Shown here piece by piece: positions 43,997 through 53,894 of a DNA stretch of 64,000 bases (position 1 is its first letter; every line of letters begins with the position of its first letter). The position numbers and the translations under genes are program-made. The notes under the pieces were generated by a model that was not told the origin of the DNA, searched no databases, and saw only the letters and a program-made list of their open reading frames with translations. The DNA comes from an uncultured Gammaproteobacteria bacterium (GTDB taxonomy: Bacteria; Pseudomonadota; Gammaproteobacteria; GCA-002705445; GCA-002716945): NCBI GenBank assembly GCA_905479195.1, contig CAJQLO010000001.1, forward strand, positions 148,340 through 212,339, in the 5' to 3' direction.

Positions 43997-44449
43997 ATGA
44001 AATCCATTTCAGATTTTTTTAAAGATATTACTTCAAATAAAAAAACAAATATTAAACCAAATAGTCTTGAGTCCTTTAAGGATGAAATGGTTTTGTCAAT
44101 ATGTGTTTTATTAATTGAAGTTTCAAAGTCTGATGATGACTATGATGATTCAGAGAAAGAGAAAATAATAGATCTACTTAAAAAACAATTTTCATTGAAT
44201 GATGATCAAATTGACATCTTAATGATGATGGCTGATAAAAAAAATAATGAAATTGTCTCTCTTCATGAATTAACAGCAAGTCTTAATAAAGAATATACCT
44301 ATTCTGAGAAAAAAAATGTCATTAAAATGTTATGGGATATAGCATATTCTGATGGACGAATAGATAAATATGAAGATTATACTATTAGAAAAATATCAGA
44401 TTTATTGCATATCAAGCATAGTGATTTTATAAAAGCAAAACTTAGATAA
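43997..44449 (+). CDS. TerB-family (tellurite-resistance-like) helical protein
   Basis: A 150-residue all-helical protein with the TerB pattern of two acidic motifs: SKSDDDYDDSEKEKI (about 41-55) and YSDGRIDKYEDYTIRKI (about 115-131), each a predicted divalent-metal site. TerB-domain proteins occur both in tellurite clusters and as single genes in many bacteria; there is no other ter gene here, so a resistance role should not be assumed. The stop codon touches the stop of metW on the other strand with no gap. Confidence 0.8.
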   Translation: MKSISDFFKDITSNKKTNIKPNSLESFKDEMVLSICVLLIEVSKSDDDYDDSEKEKIIDLLKKQFSLNDDQIDILMMMADKKNNEIVSLHELTASLNKEYTYSEKKNVIKMLWDIAYSDGRIDKYEDYTIRKISDLLHIKHSDFIKAKLR

Positions 44450-45043
44450 TTATTTGATTCTAAAGGTAGCTATTTTCCCAAATAGATTAGGTATCATTTT
44501 TGTCAATAAATTTGTTTTCTGATTATTGTCAGTAATAGAGTGTTCAAGAATCTCAAAATTATTATCTTTGCAAAATTTTAAAAAATCTTTAATTGTGCAT
44601 AAATGTATATTAGGAGTATCATGCCATGCATAGGGGAGATTACCTGTGACGGGCATTACCCCGCATGTCAGTAACTGAATTCTGGATGACCAATGACCCA
44701 TGTTTGGAAATGAAATAATAATTTCTTTTCCTATTCTTAACATTTGATTAAGTAGCTCTTTTGGATTTTTAATTACCTGAAGGGATTGAGCTAATACAAC
44801 ATAATCAAATGATTCTAGCTCAAAGCCATTTAGGCCTTTATCTAAATCCATTTGCAAAACATTAACATTGTTCCTAAGAGATAATTTTATGTTCTTAATA
44901 TCATTATCTATGCCATAGCCACTTATATTTTTATCTTGTTTTAAAATTTTAAGAAGCTCTCCATTTCCGCAACCTAAATCCAATACTTTTGTATTAGGTT
45001 TGATCCATGAGCTTATCAATAAAAGATCTTTTCTAAATGCCAT
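44450..45043 (-). CDS. metW: Methionine biosynthesis protein MetW
   Basis: SAM-dependent methyltransferase-like partner of MetX, needed for homoserine acyltransferase activity in several proteobacteria. The 197 residues show the SAM loop [12 protein letters not shown] (about 20-31), [14 protein letters not shown] (about 80-93) and the [18 protein letters not shown] motif distinctive of MetW. It overlaps metX by 11 nt and closes the long minus-strand run. Its stop abuts terB. Confidence 0.95.
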   Translation of the reverse strand: MAFRKDLLLISSWIKPNTKVLDLGCGNGELLKILKQDKNISGYGIDNDIKNIKLSLRNNVNVLQMDLDKGLNGFELESFDYVVLAQSLQVIKNPKELLNQMLRIGKEIIISFPNMGHWSSRIQLLTCGVMPVTGNLPYAWHDTPNIHLCTIKDFLKFCKDNNFEILEHSITDNNQKTNLLTKMIPNLFGKIATFRIK

Positions 45044-46160
45044 TATTTGACTCCAGAATAAAAGATCTCATAATATCAAAATAATCATGATTTCCCATAA
45101 GAAATGCATCATGACCTCCGTCTGCAGAAATTTCTGAATAACTTACATTTCTTTCATTATCTAATAATAATTTAACAATTTCTTTTGATCTTTTTGGAGG
45201 AAATCTCCAGTCCGATGTAAATGATATAATTAAAAACTTAGACTTACTCTTTTGAAGATTCTTTATCAATGATTGAGACATATCTTTAATAGGATCAAAA
45301 TAGTCCAAAGATTTTGTCATTAACATATATGTATTGGCATCAAATCCTGTGACAAATTTTTCTCCTTGATACTTTAAATAGCTTTCAATCTGAAATTCTA
45401 CATCATAATTAAAATTTAGTTTTGATGTTTTTAAATCTCTACCAAATTTTTCCCTCATAGATTCATCTGAGAGATATGTTATATGTCCGAGCATTCTAGC
45501 TAACGCTAAACCCTGGTCAGGAGAAACTCCTTTTTCTAAATAATTCCCATTATGCCAATTTGGATCCTTCATTATTGCTTGTCTGGCAATTTCATTAAAT
45601 GCTATATTCTGAGCAGTTAGTTTTGGCGCAGCTGCTATAGCAATACAATTATTTATTAACTCTGGATATTGAAACGACCATTGTAATGCCTGCATTCCAC
45701 CAAGACTTCCACCAATAACAAATTTCCAGAAAGGAATGCCTAGGTAACTCATTAACTCTTTTTGTGATGTTACCCAGTCACTTACAGTGATAATTGGGAA
45801 ATCAGAGCCATAGGTCTTATTAGTTTCTGGATTTATACTTGTGGGTCCAGTAGAGCCATGACAACCACCTAAATTATTTAAACATACAACAAATAATTTA
45901 TTTGTATCAATTGGTTTGCTGGGGCCAATCATATTATTCCACCATCCAGGCTTCTCTTCCCCTTCATGATAACCTGCTACATGATGATTGCCAGACAAAG
46001 CATGACATATTAAAACAGCATTACTTTTATCTTTATTTAAAGAACCATATGTTTCATATCTGAGATCATATTGACTCAAAACCCGTCCAGACAAAAGCTT
46101 CAGGGGATTTTTAATACTGGCAATAGTTGGTATTACATATCCAATTGAGTTTTCATCCAT
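45033..46160 (-). CDS. metX: Homoserine O-acyltransferase MetX
   Basis: Acylates homoserine at the entry to methionine synthesis. The alpha/beta-hydrolase-fold protein of 375 residues has [13 protein letters not shown] (53-65), [12 protein letters not shown] (95-106), the nucleophile Ser152 in GGSLGGMQ, and the catalytic Asp and His in [10 protein letters not shown] and DGGHDAFL. MetX enzymes can be acetyl- or succinyltransferases; with MetW present, succinyl specificity is plausible but not shown. It overlaps metW by 11 nt, and its last-base overlap with yggT gives one continuous transcript. Confidence 0.94.
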   Translation of the reverse strand: MDENSIGYVIPTIASIKNPLKLLSGRVLSQYDLRYETYGSLNKDKSNAVLICHALSGNHHVAGYHEGEEKPGWWNNMIGPSKPIDTNKLFVVCLNNLGGCHGSTGPTSINPETNKTYGSDFPIITVSDWVTSQKELMSYLGIPFWKFVIGGSLGGMQALQWSFQYPELINNCIAIAAAPKLTAQNIAFNEIARQAIMKDPNWHNGNYLEKGVSPDQGLALARMLGHITYLSDESMREKFGRDLKTSKLNFNYDVEFQIESYLKYQGEKFVTGFDANTYMLMTKSLDYFDPIKDMSQSLIKNLQKSKSKFLIISFTSDWRFPPKRSKEIVKLLLDNERNVSYSEISADGGHDAFLMGNHDYFDIMRSFILESNNGI

Positions 46161-46729
46161 TAGACATACCTAGTTAGATTAAAGATAGGTGGCAAAATGA
46201 TCATTTGTAATAAATTTAATACTACTAGTAAAACAATAGGTGATAAATCTATACCTGACATATTAGGTAATATATTTCTTATTGGTTTATACAAAGGATC
46301 ACAAATTTCATCTACAAGACTAAATAGCGGATGATTGCTGTATGCAATAAACCAGCTTCCTATTACACCTATAATTACCGCATACCATAAAATATCTAAA
46401 ATTTCTTTTATCGCAAAACCAAATCCTGCAATAAATAGAGCACTGATACTATATTCAAATCCACTAAAACTAGGATTAATATAAAGTTTCAGTGTCGTCA
46501 AAGCAGTAATCAGAATTATAATGATTAAGTCAAAATTACCCACATAAAGGGGAATTATTCTAAATAAACGCAAGGCTGGATCCGTAGCTTTTATAACCAA
46601 CTGTGAAACGGGGTTATTATAAGATACTCTAGTTACCTCAAATAAAAATCTCAAAATAAATAAGAATTGTATAAAACCTATGATAGTTATTAATAAAAAT
46701 ATAATTGGTTTTGACGCATATGCTTCCAT
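46160..46729 (-). CDS. yggT: YggT-family integral membrane protein
   Basis: A 189-residue membrane protein with two copies of the YggT unit, each with a pair of hydrophobic spans (about 12-35 and 60-105, then 115-135 and 165-188). The typical phrases [21 protein letters not shown] and [20 protein letters not shown] are present. The family's role is not settled; it is linked to osmotic and cell-envelope functions by association. It overlaps proC and metX by 1 nt each, matching the proC-yggT order of gammaproteobacteria. Confidence 0.93.
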   Translation of the reverse strand: MEAYASKPIIFLLITIIGFIQFLFILRFLFEVTRVSYNNPVSQLVIKATDPALRLFRIIPLYVGNFDLIIIILITALTTLKLYINPSFSGFEYSISALFIAGFGFAIKEILDILWYAVIIGVIGSWFIAYSNHPLFSLVDEICDPLYKPIRNILPNMSGIDLSPIVLLVVLNLLQMIILPPIFNLTRYV

Positions 46730-47538
46730 TATTTATTTTTCCCTAATTGTTGAGCTTTATTATAAGCTTCTTTAATTGATTTTGTTAAGATACTTTTAAA
46801 TTTAAGAGCATCCAGAGTTTTTAGTGCCGCATCTGTTGTCCCACCTTTAGAAATAACTGAATCTTTTATTTTTTTTAAACTTTTCTTTTCATCCATACAT
46901 GTTATTGCAGTTCCATAAAATAATTCTTTAGCATAAATTTTTGCTTCATTTTCTGAAAAACCAAACTTTTTAAACGTTTGAATTATTGCTTCTAAGAAAT
47001 GAATGAAATATGCGGGCCCACTTCCAGTTAGCGCTGTAACTTTATCAATTTTATTTTCATTTTCCACAATATGAGATGTTCCAAAAATATTAAAAAATCT
47101 TTTTATTGATACAGTCTTACTATCTTTGCAAAATTTATTTGAAAAGATAAATGTAGAAGCATTTCCATATTTTGAGTTAATATTTGTCATTACCCTGGCA
47201 ATCGGTGTTTCAGGATTAAGTTCTTTTATTAAATTAGTTGTTCTTACGCCAGCCATCAAACTTATAATTACCGATGACTTTGAATAAAATCTCTTTATAT
47301 CTCCGCAAATACCTTTATATTGATTTGGTTTGACAGCAATAATTATTACTTGGCTTTTAATTAAGTGATGATCTATTACATCACTATATGTGATTGTTGA
47401 CTTTTTAGCTAAAGACTTTTTTTGAGTATTTTTATCATATAATCTTATCTTTACCTTAGCTTTAGATGATTCTAGTCTATAGAGCAAAGACTGAGCTAAG
47501 TTCCCAACACCTATAATTGCAATATCTTTTATTATCAT
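46729..47538 (-). CDS. proC: Pyrroline-5-carboxylate reductase
   Basis: Reduces pyrroline-5-carboxylate to proline with NAD(P)H. The 269-residue protein has the N-terminal Rossmann GVGNLAQSLL (11-20), SLMAGVRTT (about 92-100), the substrate-binding TALTGSGPAYFIHFLEA (about 167-183), and the C-terminal SKGGTTDAALKTL. It overlaps yggS by 4 nt and yggT by 1 nt. The standard catalytic features are intact. Confidence 0.95.
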   Translation of the reverse strand: MIIKDIAIIGVGNLAQSLLYRLESSKAKVKIRLYDKNTQKKSLAKKSTITYSDVIDHHLIKSQVIIIAVKPNQYKGICGDIKRFYSKSSVIISLMAGVRTTNLIKELNPETPIARVMTNINSKYGNASTFIFSNKFCKDSKTVSIKRFFNIFGTSHIVENENKIDKVTALTGSGPAYFIHFLEAIIQTFKKFGFSENEAKIYAKELFYGTAITCMDEKKSLKKIKDSVISKGGTTDAALKTLDALKFKSILTKSIKEAYNKAQQLGKNK

Positions 47539-48206
47539 TTTCTTTCACCAAATATCAAACTTCCAATACGTATCATATTCGAACCTTTGCTTAAAGCTAG
47601 TTTATAGTCATTACTCATACCTAGTGACAAAGTATCTATATTTTTATATTTATTACTTAATTTATCATATTTCAGCTTAAGTATATTATATGAATTTACA
47701 TTTTCTTTCAAAGCATTCAGCTTAGAAGGAATTGCCATAATTCCTCTTAATGATAAATACTCATACTTAGAAATATTATTTAAGAATTCATCAATTTCAT
47801 TAATCATAATACCGGCCTTTGATTCTTCATTGTCTATATTGATTTGAACGCAAATATTCAGTTTCTTTTCTAATTTTTGACATTCTTCATTTAGTAACCT
47901 TGCATGTTTTTCAGATGAAATTGTTTGTACCCAGTTAAAATATTTTACTATCTTTTTAATTTTATTTGACTGAATTCTTCCAATAAAATGCCATTCTAAA
48001 TTATTGTTATCAATTTCTTCAATTTTTTTTATAGCTTCATCTAGATAGTTTTCCCCATACATATGATAACCAGATTTTATTAATTCTCTAATGCTTGATA
48101 TTGGTTGTGATTTACTTACAATTATTAATCTCGCGGTTTTATCAATTGATTTTCTTTCTATATCAGAATTTATTCTTGATAAAATATTTTGATAATCTTC
48201 TTTCAT
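47535..48206 (-). CDS. yggS: PLP homeostasis protein (YggS/PLPBP)
   Basis: Non-catalytic pyridoxal-phosphate binding protein that keeps PLP available and free-PLP low. The 223 residues have the PLP lysine, Lys32 in LIIVSKSQP, then GENYLDEA (about 53-60), EWHFIGRIQSNK (about 74-85) and the C-terminal SLGMSNDYKLALSKGSN with IRIGSLIFGER. The yggS-proC-yggT order is strongly conserved and occurs here with a 4-nt overlap. The pilT gene that often precedes it in Pseudomonas-like genomes is missing. Confidence 0.95.
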   Translation of the reverse strand: MKEDYQNILSRINSDIERKSIDKTARLIIVSKSQPISSIRELIKSGYHMYGENYLDEAIKKIEEIDNNNLEWHFIGRIQSNKIKKIVKYFNWVQTISSEKHARLLNEECQKLEKKLNICVQINIDNEESKAGIMINEIDEFLNNISKYEYLSLRGIMAIPSKLNALKENVNSYNILKLKYDKLSNKYKNIDTLSLGMSNDYKLALSKGSNMIRIGSLIFGERK

Positions 48207-48212
48207 GTCTTA

Positions 48213-49160
48213 TTATTTATTTTTAAAAATAAGAGACATGATAGCCATTCTGATTGATATGCCTGCGGTAACTTGATCTAAAATCACAGAATTAGGGCCA
48301 TCAGCTACTTCTGAATCAATTTCTATGCCTCGATTAATTGGTCCAGGATGCATTACAATTACATCCTTTTTGGCTAACATGATTTTTTTCTTAGTTAGGC
48401 CATAATTATTATAATAATCCTCTGTAGATATAAAAGCTTCTTTCATGCGCTCTTGTTGAAGTCTAAGCATAATTATAACATCAGCATGATTTATACCTTC
48501 TTCTAAGTTAGAAAAATAATTAACTCCTATTTCATTTATATTTTCTGGCATTAAGTTTTTTGGTCCAATTACATTTATATTTTTTACTGATAATATTTTG
48601 AGGCTCGCTATTAAAGATTTTGCCACTCTAGAATGTAAAATGTCACCAACAATTGACACATTTAAATTTTCAAAACTCCCCTTATGCTTTTTTATAGTAT
48701 ACATATCTAACATTGCTTGGGTTGGATGGGCATGTATACCATCACCGGCATTAATTATAGATATTTTATTACCTACTTCTTTGGCAATATAATGTGGAGT
48801 CCCTGATGAGGAGTGTCTTACGATAAACATATCGCATTCCATTGCTTCCAATGTTTTAATCATATCAAGAATCGATTCACCTTTAAGTGTTGAAGAATTA
48901 GCTATATCAATATTAATGAAATCTGCTGATAACCTTTTTGTAGCTAGCTCAAATGTAGTCTTCGTTCTTGTACTGGGCTCAAAAAATAAGCTTGCGATTG
49001 TCTTACCTTCCAAATCTTTAAATTTGTTACTTTTATTTTTAATATACTTATCAGCTAAATCTATAATTTCATTTATATGCTCTTTTGATAAATTCTCTAT
49101 ATTCAAGAAATGCTGTAATTTATTATTTTTATTGAATTGAAGATTGTAATCTATTTTCAT
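48213..49160 (-). CDS. pyrB: Aspartate carbamoyltransferase catalytic subunit
   Basis: Joins carbamoyl phosphate and aspartate in pyrimidine synthesis. The 315-residue product has the carbamoyl-phosphate motif SLFFEPSTRTKTTFE (58-72), the HPTQAMLDMYTI block and PGPINRGIEI near the C-terminus. There is no pyrI or inactive pyrC partner next to it; in related genomes pyrB is followed by a pyrC-like gene and preceded by pyrR. It lies between ruvX (4 nt) and yggS (6 nt). Confidence 0.95.
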   Translation of the reverse strand: MKIDYNLQFNKNNKLQHFLNIENLSKEHINEIIDLADKYIKNKSNKFKDLEGKTIASLFFEPSTRTKTTFELATKRLSADFINIDIANSSTLKGESILDMIKTLEAMECDMFIVRHSSSGTPHYIAKEVGNKISIINAGDGIHAHPTQAMLDMYTIKKHKGSFENLNVSIVGDILHSRVAKSLIASLKILSVKNINVIGPKNLMPENINEIGVNYFSNLEEGINHADVIIMLRLQQERMKEAFISTEDYYNNYGLTKKKIMLAKKDVIVMHPGPINRGIEIDSEVADGPNSVILDQVTAGISIRMAIMSLIFKNK

Positions 49161-49164
49161 AATC

Positions 49165-49617
49165 TTATCGTATCATATTTTCGTTGAACCAGCTTTCCAA
49201 AATTATGGATGCTGATAAATCATCTAAATCATCCTTCTTTTTTATATTATATTGGCTTTTCCTCATATCGCTATATATTACTTTGCTTTCTTCAGTAGAT
49301 AAAACCTCCGAAAATTTATCAACTTGAATAGAACCTATGTATTTTTCAGTAATCATAGTGATAAATAAATCTAGTTTCTTTGCAAAATTACTTTTAGTTT
49401 TACTATATGGATATCCAATAATTATGACATTAGGCTTCCATTCAGATATTAATTTTTCTATATCTACCCAATTAGTTCCATTTTTTCCATTATAAATAAT
49501 CTTTAATGGAGTAGCCTTTTTTGTTATTAATTGGCCGATGGCAAAACCAATTTTATTGACGCCATAATCTATAGACATATATATATAATCTTTACTTATC
49601 ATCATAGTATTGTTCAA
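49165..49617 (-). CDS. ruvX: RuvX/YqgF-family Holliday-junction resolvase-like RNase
   Basis: YqgF RNase-H-like fold protein linked to 16S rRNA 5'-end maturation and recombination. The 150 residues contain the metal-site SIDYGVNKIGFAIG (15-28), GYPYSKTKSNFAKKLD (about 73-88), the Glu-rich VLSTEES strand, and the terminal DDLSASIIL. The start used overlaps gshB by 26 nt; alternatives at Met5 or Met6 shorten the overlap. It sits between gshB and pyrB; the yqgE gene that usually precedes it is absent. Confidence 0.9.
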   Translation of the reverse strand: MNNTMMISKDYIYMSIDYGVNKIGFAIGQLITKKATPLKIIYNGKNGTNWVDIEKLISEWKPNVIIIGYPYSKTKSNFAKKLDLFITMITEKYIGSIQVDKFSEVLSTEESKVIYSDMRKSQYNIKKKDDLDDLSASIILESWFNENMIR

Positions 49618-50548
49618 CGATTTTTATAAACTGATTAGCAATTGAAGAACTTAGATTTTTATCTTTTAATTCTATCTGTTGAATTCCAGTAGGTGATGTT
49701 ATATTGATTTCTGTTATATAATTCCCAATCATATCTACGCCAGCAAAATATATCCTATTATTTTTTAGATAAATTGCTATATCTTTTAAATGATTAAGAT
49801 GTTTATGATTTATTTTTTGAACTTTAAATTTACCACCATATGAAAGATTTGCTCTGAAATCATTTTTTGGAGGATATCTGACCAATACATTTTCATGAAC
49901 AATGCCGTTAGTCATAAGTATTCTTGTGTCACCATTTTTAATTTCTTTTAGATATTTTTGAATCATCATAAATCTTTGAGAGTTATTAGTCATAGTTTTT
50001 ATTGATGTTAATAAATCTTTTTCTTTATGCGATAGCAGTGAAATATCTTTTCCACCCATAAGGTTTAGTGGTTTTATTACAACTTTTTTATGTTTTTGAA
50101 CAAAATTAACTATTGCTTCTTGGTTAGATGAAACAAGGGTAGGTAAATTAAACTTAGTTAAGTTATTCCCCAATAGTTTTTCATTATAATCCCTTAAAGA
50201 TTGTGGAGAATTAATTATGAGCACTCCATGTTTTTCTAAGTAATCTAGCATATGCGTTATTTGTATATATTTTTCATCTACAGGAGGGTCTTTGCGAAAT
50301 AAGATGCAATCTAATTTAGATAAATTCATTAATGTACTTCGCGATAATTTATAAAAATCCTTTTTTCTTTTAAAAGTTTTTAATTTTTTAGTTTTTGCAA
50401 AAACATCTTGATTAATCAAATGTATAGTATCTGGAATAATATATTCAATATTATGATTTTTTTGCAGGGCTGTTATTATTGCAAATGTAGAATCTTCTTT
50501 AGGATTGATATCCTCTATAGGATCCATTATGACGCCAAATGAATACAT
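49592..50548 (-). CDS. gshB: Glutathione synthetase
   Basis: ATP-grasp ligase joining gamma-glutamylcysteine and glycine. The 318-residue protein starts SFGVIMDPIEDINPKEDSTFA, as in E. coli GshB, and has the ATP-binding KVVIKPLNLMGGKDIS (about 154-169), RANLSYGGKF near 220, and the metal-site TEINITSPTGIQQIE (about 277-291). It is 2 nt after gshA; the two form a complete glutathione pathway. Confidence 0.95.
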   Translation of the reverse strand: MYSFGVIMDPIEDINPKEDSTFAIITALQKNHNIEYIIPDTIHLINQDVFAKTKKLKTFKRKKDFYKLSRSTLMNLSKLDCILFRKDPPVDEKYIQITHMLDYLEKHGVLIINSPQSLRDYNEKLLGNNLTKFNLPTLVSSNQEAIVNFVQKHKKVVIKPLNLMGGKDISLLSHKEKDLLTSIKTMTNNSQRFMMIQKYLKEIKNGDTRILMTNGIVHENVLVRYPPKNDFRANLSYGGKFKVQKINHKHLNHLKDIAIYLKNNRIYFAGVDMIGNYITEINITSPTGIQQIELKDKNLSSSIANQFIKIVEQYYDDK

Positions 50549-50550
50549 AC

Positions 50551-51801
50551 TTAAGGCTCAATATTATATAGTTCTTTTGAAGCTGCTAATATAGCTAATC
50601 TAGCAATAACACCATAAATATAAAATTTGTTCGTATCTGAATATATTGTCTCACTATCACTGGGATTTATACATGCATCTTTAAATGGTATTGGTAAAAA
50701 TGTCATACCAGGTGAATTTAAGTTTTCTGAATTACTTTTGCTGTCATGAAGCCTATAAAACCCACCTACTAAATTACTACCAAAAGAATAAATAACAGGT
50801 TCCGCAACATGATTAGAGGGTTTAAGCTTTTCATTTGAATAGATTCCTTCCTGCAGTATTACTTTATCAACTTTATTACCACCTTTAGTTTTTAGCATTT
50901 TAGTTCTTTGTTTTCTATTAAGATTTAGAAGTTCATCTATACTTTTAACTTTCATGATTCCCATTCCATATGTACCTGAGTCAGCCTTAATCATGATATA
51001 TGGATCTTCTTGAATATCATATTCCTTGTATTTTTCTTGTATAAGAGTTAATAGTCTTGATGCATGGTGTACTAAGCAGTCTTCCCCTTGCTTTGTTTTA
51101 AAATCTATTTCCCCGCAGTTTCTAAATAATGGTTCAAGCAGCCAAGAGTCAATCTCTAGAAGACGAGAAAAATTATTAATAACATCAGTATAATATTCAA
51201 AGTGTATTGTTTTAGATCTTTTTGTCCAACCTAAGTTTTTATCTGGAAGAATAGGTTGTGTAATATTGTCTAAAATATCTGGAATCCCATCTGATAAATC
51301 ATTATTTAATAATATAGCATCAGGAATAAACCCATCATATGTGAGCATGTTATTTTTATTTACTAATAGTTCATTAATATTTCCATCACTATTTAGCATG
51401 GAAGATACTTTGACCTCATATCCAGCTTTCCTAATAATATTAGATAGTGAATCAATGCTTGAGAGATAGAATTTATTTCTTGTATGATTTTCAGATATAA
51501 TCAAGACTTTAGTTAATGTTGGAGATATTCTTTCCAACGCATGCTGAACAGCGGCTATATATAAAAAATCTAAATCACTATCAAGATTATTAAATCCAGC
51601 AGGAAATAAATTTGTATCAACAGGCGCTATTTTATAACCAGAATTTCTTAAATCTATAGAAGTATAAAATGGCGCAGGGTATTTAATCCATTGTTTTCTA
51701 AACCATGCCTCTATATTCATATGATTTTTTATAATAACAGAATGCAGATTCTCGTTAGCGAACGACTTTGTATATTCAGCAATTGATTTTATATTTTTCA
51801 T
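50551..51801 (-). CDS. gshA: Glutamate-cysteine ligase, ferrooxidans-type
   Basis: Makes gamma-glutamylcysteine, the committed step of glutathione synthesis. This 416-residue enzyme is not the E. coli GshA; it belongs to the class first described in Acidithiobacillus, recognisable from AWFRKQW with YTSIDLRNSGYKIAPVDTN and the mid-protein FPAGFNNL. The block IKADSGTYGMGIMKVKS (about 268-284) is the nucleotide/metal region. Adjacent gshB supports the assignment. This class is typical of several gammaproteobacterial sulfur oxidisers and nitrifiers. Confidence 0.92.
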   Translation of the reverse strand: MKNIKSIAEYTKSFANENLHSVIIKNHMNIEAWFRKQWIKYPAPFYTSIDLRNSGYKIAPVDTNLFPAGFNNLDSDLDFLYIAAVQHALERISPTLTKVLIISENHTRNKFYLSSIDSLSNIIRKAGYEVKVSSMLNSDGNINELLVNKNNMLTYDGFIPDAILLNNDLSDGIPDILDNITQPILPDKNLGWTKRSKTIHFEYYTDVINNFSRLLEIDSWLLEPLFRNCGEIDFKTKQGEDCLVHHASRLLTLIQEKYKEYDIQEDPYIMIKADSGTYGMGIMKVKSIDELLNLNRKQRTKMLKTKGGNKVDKVILQEGIYSNEKLKPSNHVAEPVIYSFGSNLVGGFYRLHDSKSNSENLNSPGMTFLPIPFKDACINPSDSETIYSDTNKFYIYGVIARLAILAASKELYNIEP

Positions 51802-51802
51802 T

Positions 51803-52513
51803 TCAAAAATCTCTTAATATTGTTTGCGCAACCATTGACGCAGTTTCTGTTCTCAATATCCTATCTCCAAGACTGATAATATTCCAGTTATATCTTTCAA
51901 CTAAATCTATTTCTTCTTTAGAAAATCCACCTTCTGGACCAATTAGAATTATATGTGATTGAAAATTTTTATCTGATTGGTTAATTTTTCTTCCAGACAT
52001 ATGAAAACATATCTTTTGAGCATCAGATCCATCTACTTCATCAAGAAATTCTTTCAGGGTCATGGTATTATTCAATTTTGCTAAAAATAAACCATTAGAT
52101 TGTTCTGTAGCACTTACAATAATATTTTCCCAATGAGTTTTCTTTTTCTTATAGTTACCAGGATGACTTCTTTCAGAAATAATAGGAACTATTTCATTAA
52201 TCCCTATCTCTATAGATTTTTGAATTGCTAAATCCATATGTTTGGCACTAGGAATACATTGAGCTAAAATTATTTTATGAGTATCTATTTTTCTTAATGA
52301 ATTTTCACTTTTTATTAGAATCATTAATTCTTCTTCATAGTGAACTTCTGCAATATATTCTTTCCCGTCACCATTAAAAACTATAATTTTTTCATTATGT
52401 CTAATTCTTAAAACATTTCTAATATGATTGACAGCATTAGAGTCAATTTCTAATTCATTGTTTATTGATATATGATTATTAACATATATTCTATGAAATT
52501 TATTTTGTTGCAA
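51803..52513 (-). CDS. rsmE: 16S rRNA m3U1498 methyltransferase RsmE
   Basis: SPOUT-fold methyltransferase that makes 3-methyluridine at position 1498 of 16S rRNA. The 236-residue product has an N-terminal PUA-like part (NHIRNVLRIRHNEKIIVFNGDG) and the knot motifs IGPEGGFSKEEID (about 186-198) and LGDRILRTETASM (about 212-224). It overlaps bioA by 14 nt and ends 1 nt before gshA. A link to biotin or glutathione metabolism is not expected. Confidence 0.93.
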   Translation of the reverse strand: MQQNKFHRIYVNNHISINNELEIDSNAVNHIRNVLRIRHNEKIIVFNGDGKEYIAEVHYEEELMILIKSENSLRKIDTHKIILAQCIPSAKHMDLAIQKSIEIGINEIVPIISERSHPGNYKKKKTHWENIIVSATEQSNGLFLAKLNNTMTLKEFLDEVDGSDAQKICFHMSGRKINQSDKNFQSHIILIGPEGGFSKEEIDLVERYNWNIISLGDRILRTETASMVAQTILRDF

Positions 52514-53864
52514 TATCTATAGCGCCTTCAATTACGTTTATTACCTTATCAATTTCATTTTTATTTATTATATATGGTGGCATAAAGTAGATTACATTTC
52601 CTAAAGGTCTAATTAAGACATTATTCTTTAGTCCATATTCATATGCTCTTACACCTCTTCTTTCTTTCCAGTCATAGGAAGTTTTAGTCAACTTATTTTT
52701 AACCATTTCTATCGCAGCAATCATTCCATGCTGTCTAACATCACCAACATGTTCATGCTGAGAAATTCTGCTCAAAGATTTAGATATATGCTCCGATAAT
52801 ATTTTATTTTTTGATATAGTTTTTTCTTTCTCAAATATATCCAATGAAGCGTTTGCCGCAGAGCAGGCAATCGGGTTAGCAGTATAACTATGTGAATGGA
52901 GAAAAGCATTTAACTTTGTATATTCATCATAAAATGCATCATACATATCATTAGTTGTAAGAATAGTTGATAGAGTCATATACCCGCCTGTAATACCTTT
53001 TGATAGGCAAATAATATCTGGTGTAATTTTACTTTGCTCATAAGCAAACATAGTTCCTGTTCTGCCAAAACCCACAGCAATTTCATCTGCAATTAGATGT
53101 ATATTATATTTATCACAAGCCTCTCTTAATAATTTCAAGTAGATGGGGTGATACATTCTCATATACCCTGCACACTGGACAAGTGGCTCAATAATTACAG
53201 CCGATACTTCTTTATGTTTTTTTTCGATGACCTTGAGCATCTTGTCAAACATTATTTCAGTATGTTGCTTATCTGTATGATTTTCATCTTTCAGATAGCA
53301 GTCTGGAGATTCAACTACTATGCTTTCTATCATTAACTCTTCATATGTCTTTTTATATAAATCTATATTTGATACAGATAAAGAGCCTAGCGTTTCACCA
53401 TGATAACTATTAGATAAAGATATAAATTTTGATTTTTTCTTAAACCCCTTATTTTTCCAATAGTGATAACTCATTTTCATTGCGGCATCTACTGCAGAAG
53501 AGCCATTATCTGTAAAGAAGCATTTTTTAATTTTTGGAGGAGATAATTTAATTAATCTCTCAGCAAGATTTATAGCGGGTTCATGTGTAAATCCTGCCAA
53601 TAATACATGCTCAAGATTGCCAAGCTGTTTTGTTATTTGTTTATTGATATAAGGATTAGAATGTCCAAATAGATTTACCCACCAAGAACTAATTGCATCT
53701 ATGTATTGATTACCATCATAATCTTCCAACCATATACCTTTACCTTTTTTAATAGGTATTAATGGTATTTTTTCATGATCTTTCATTTGGGTGCATGGAT
53801 GCCATACAACCTTTAAATCTCTTTTTATAAGATCACGAGCAGATTTACTTTCTTTTTTAGACAT
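52500..53864 (-). CDS. bioA: Adenosylmethionine-8-amino-7-oxononanoate aminotransferase
   Basis: PLP aminotransferase of biotin synthesis using SAM as amino donor. The 454 residues have WHPCTQMKDHE (21-31), SSWWVNLFGHSNPYIN (about 65-80), the SNSYHGET phosphate site and the PLP lysine in CLSKGITGGYM (about 290). The N-terminal WHPxTQ and LEDYDGN patterns are specific to BioA rather than other class III enzymes. bioB, bioF and bioD are not in the window, so the pathway is dispersed. The neighbour metK/ahcY supplies and recycles SAM-derived metabolites. Confidence 0.94.
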   Translation of the reverse strand: MSKKESKSARDLIKRDLKVVWHPCTQMKDHEKIPLIPIKKGKGIWLEDYDGNQYIDAISSWWVNLFGHSNPYINKQITKQLGNLEHVLLAGFTHEPAINLAERLIKLSPPKIKKCFFTDNGSSAVDAAMKMSYHYWKNKGFKKKSKFISLSNSYHGETLGSLSVSNIDLYKKTYEELMIESIVVESPDCYLKDENHTDKQHTEIMFDKMLKVIEKKHKEVSAVIIEPLVQCAGYMRMYHPIYLKLLREACDKYNIHLIADEIAVGFGRTGTMFAYEQSKITPDIICLSKGITGGYMTLSTILTTNDMYDAFYDEYTKLNAFLHSHSYTANPIACSAANASLDIFEKEKTISKNKILSEHISKSLSRISQHEHVGDVRQHGMIAAIEMVKNKLTKTSYDWKERRGVRAYEYGLKNNVLIRPLGNVIYFMPPYIINKNEIDKVINVIEGAIDIATK

Positions 53865-53894
53865 TCAGTGATAATACGTAAAAATATTTAAGAT

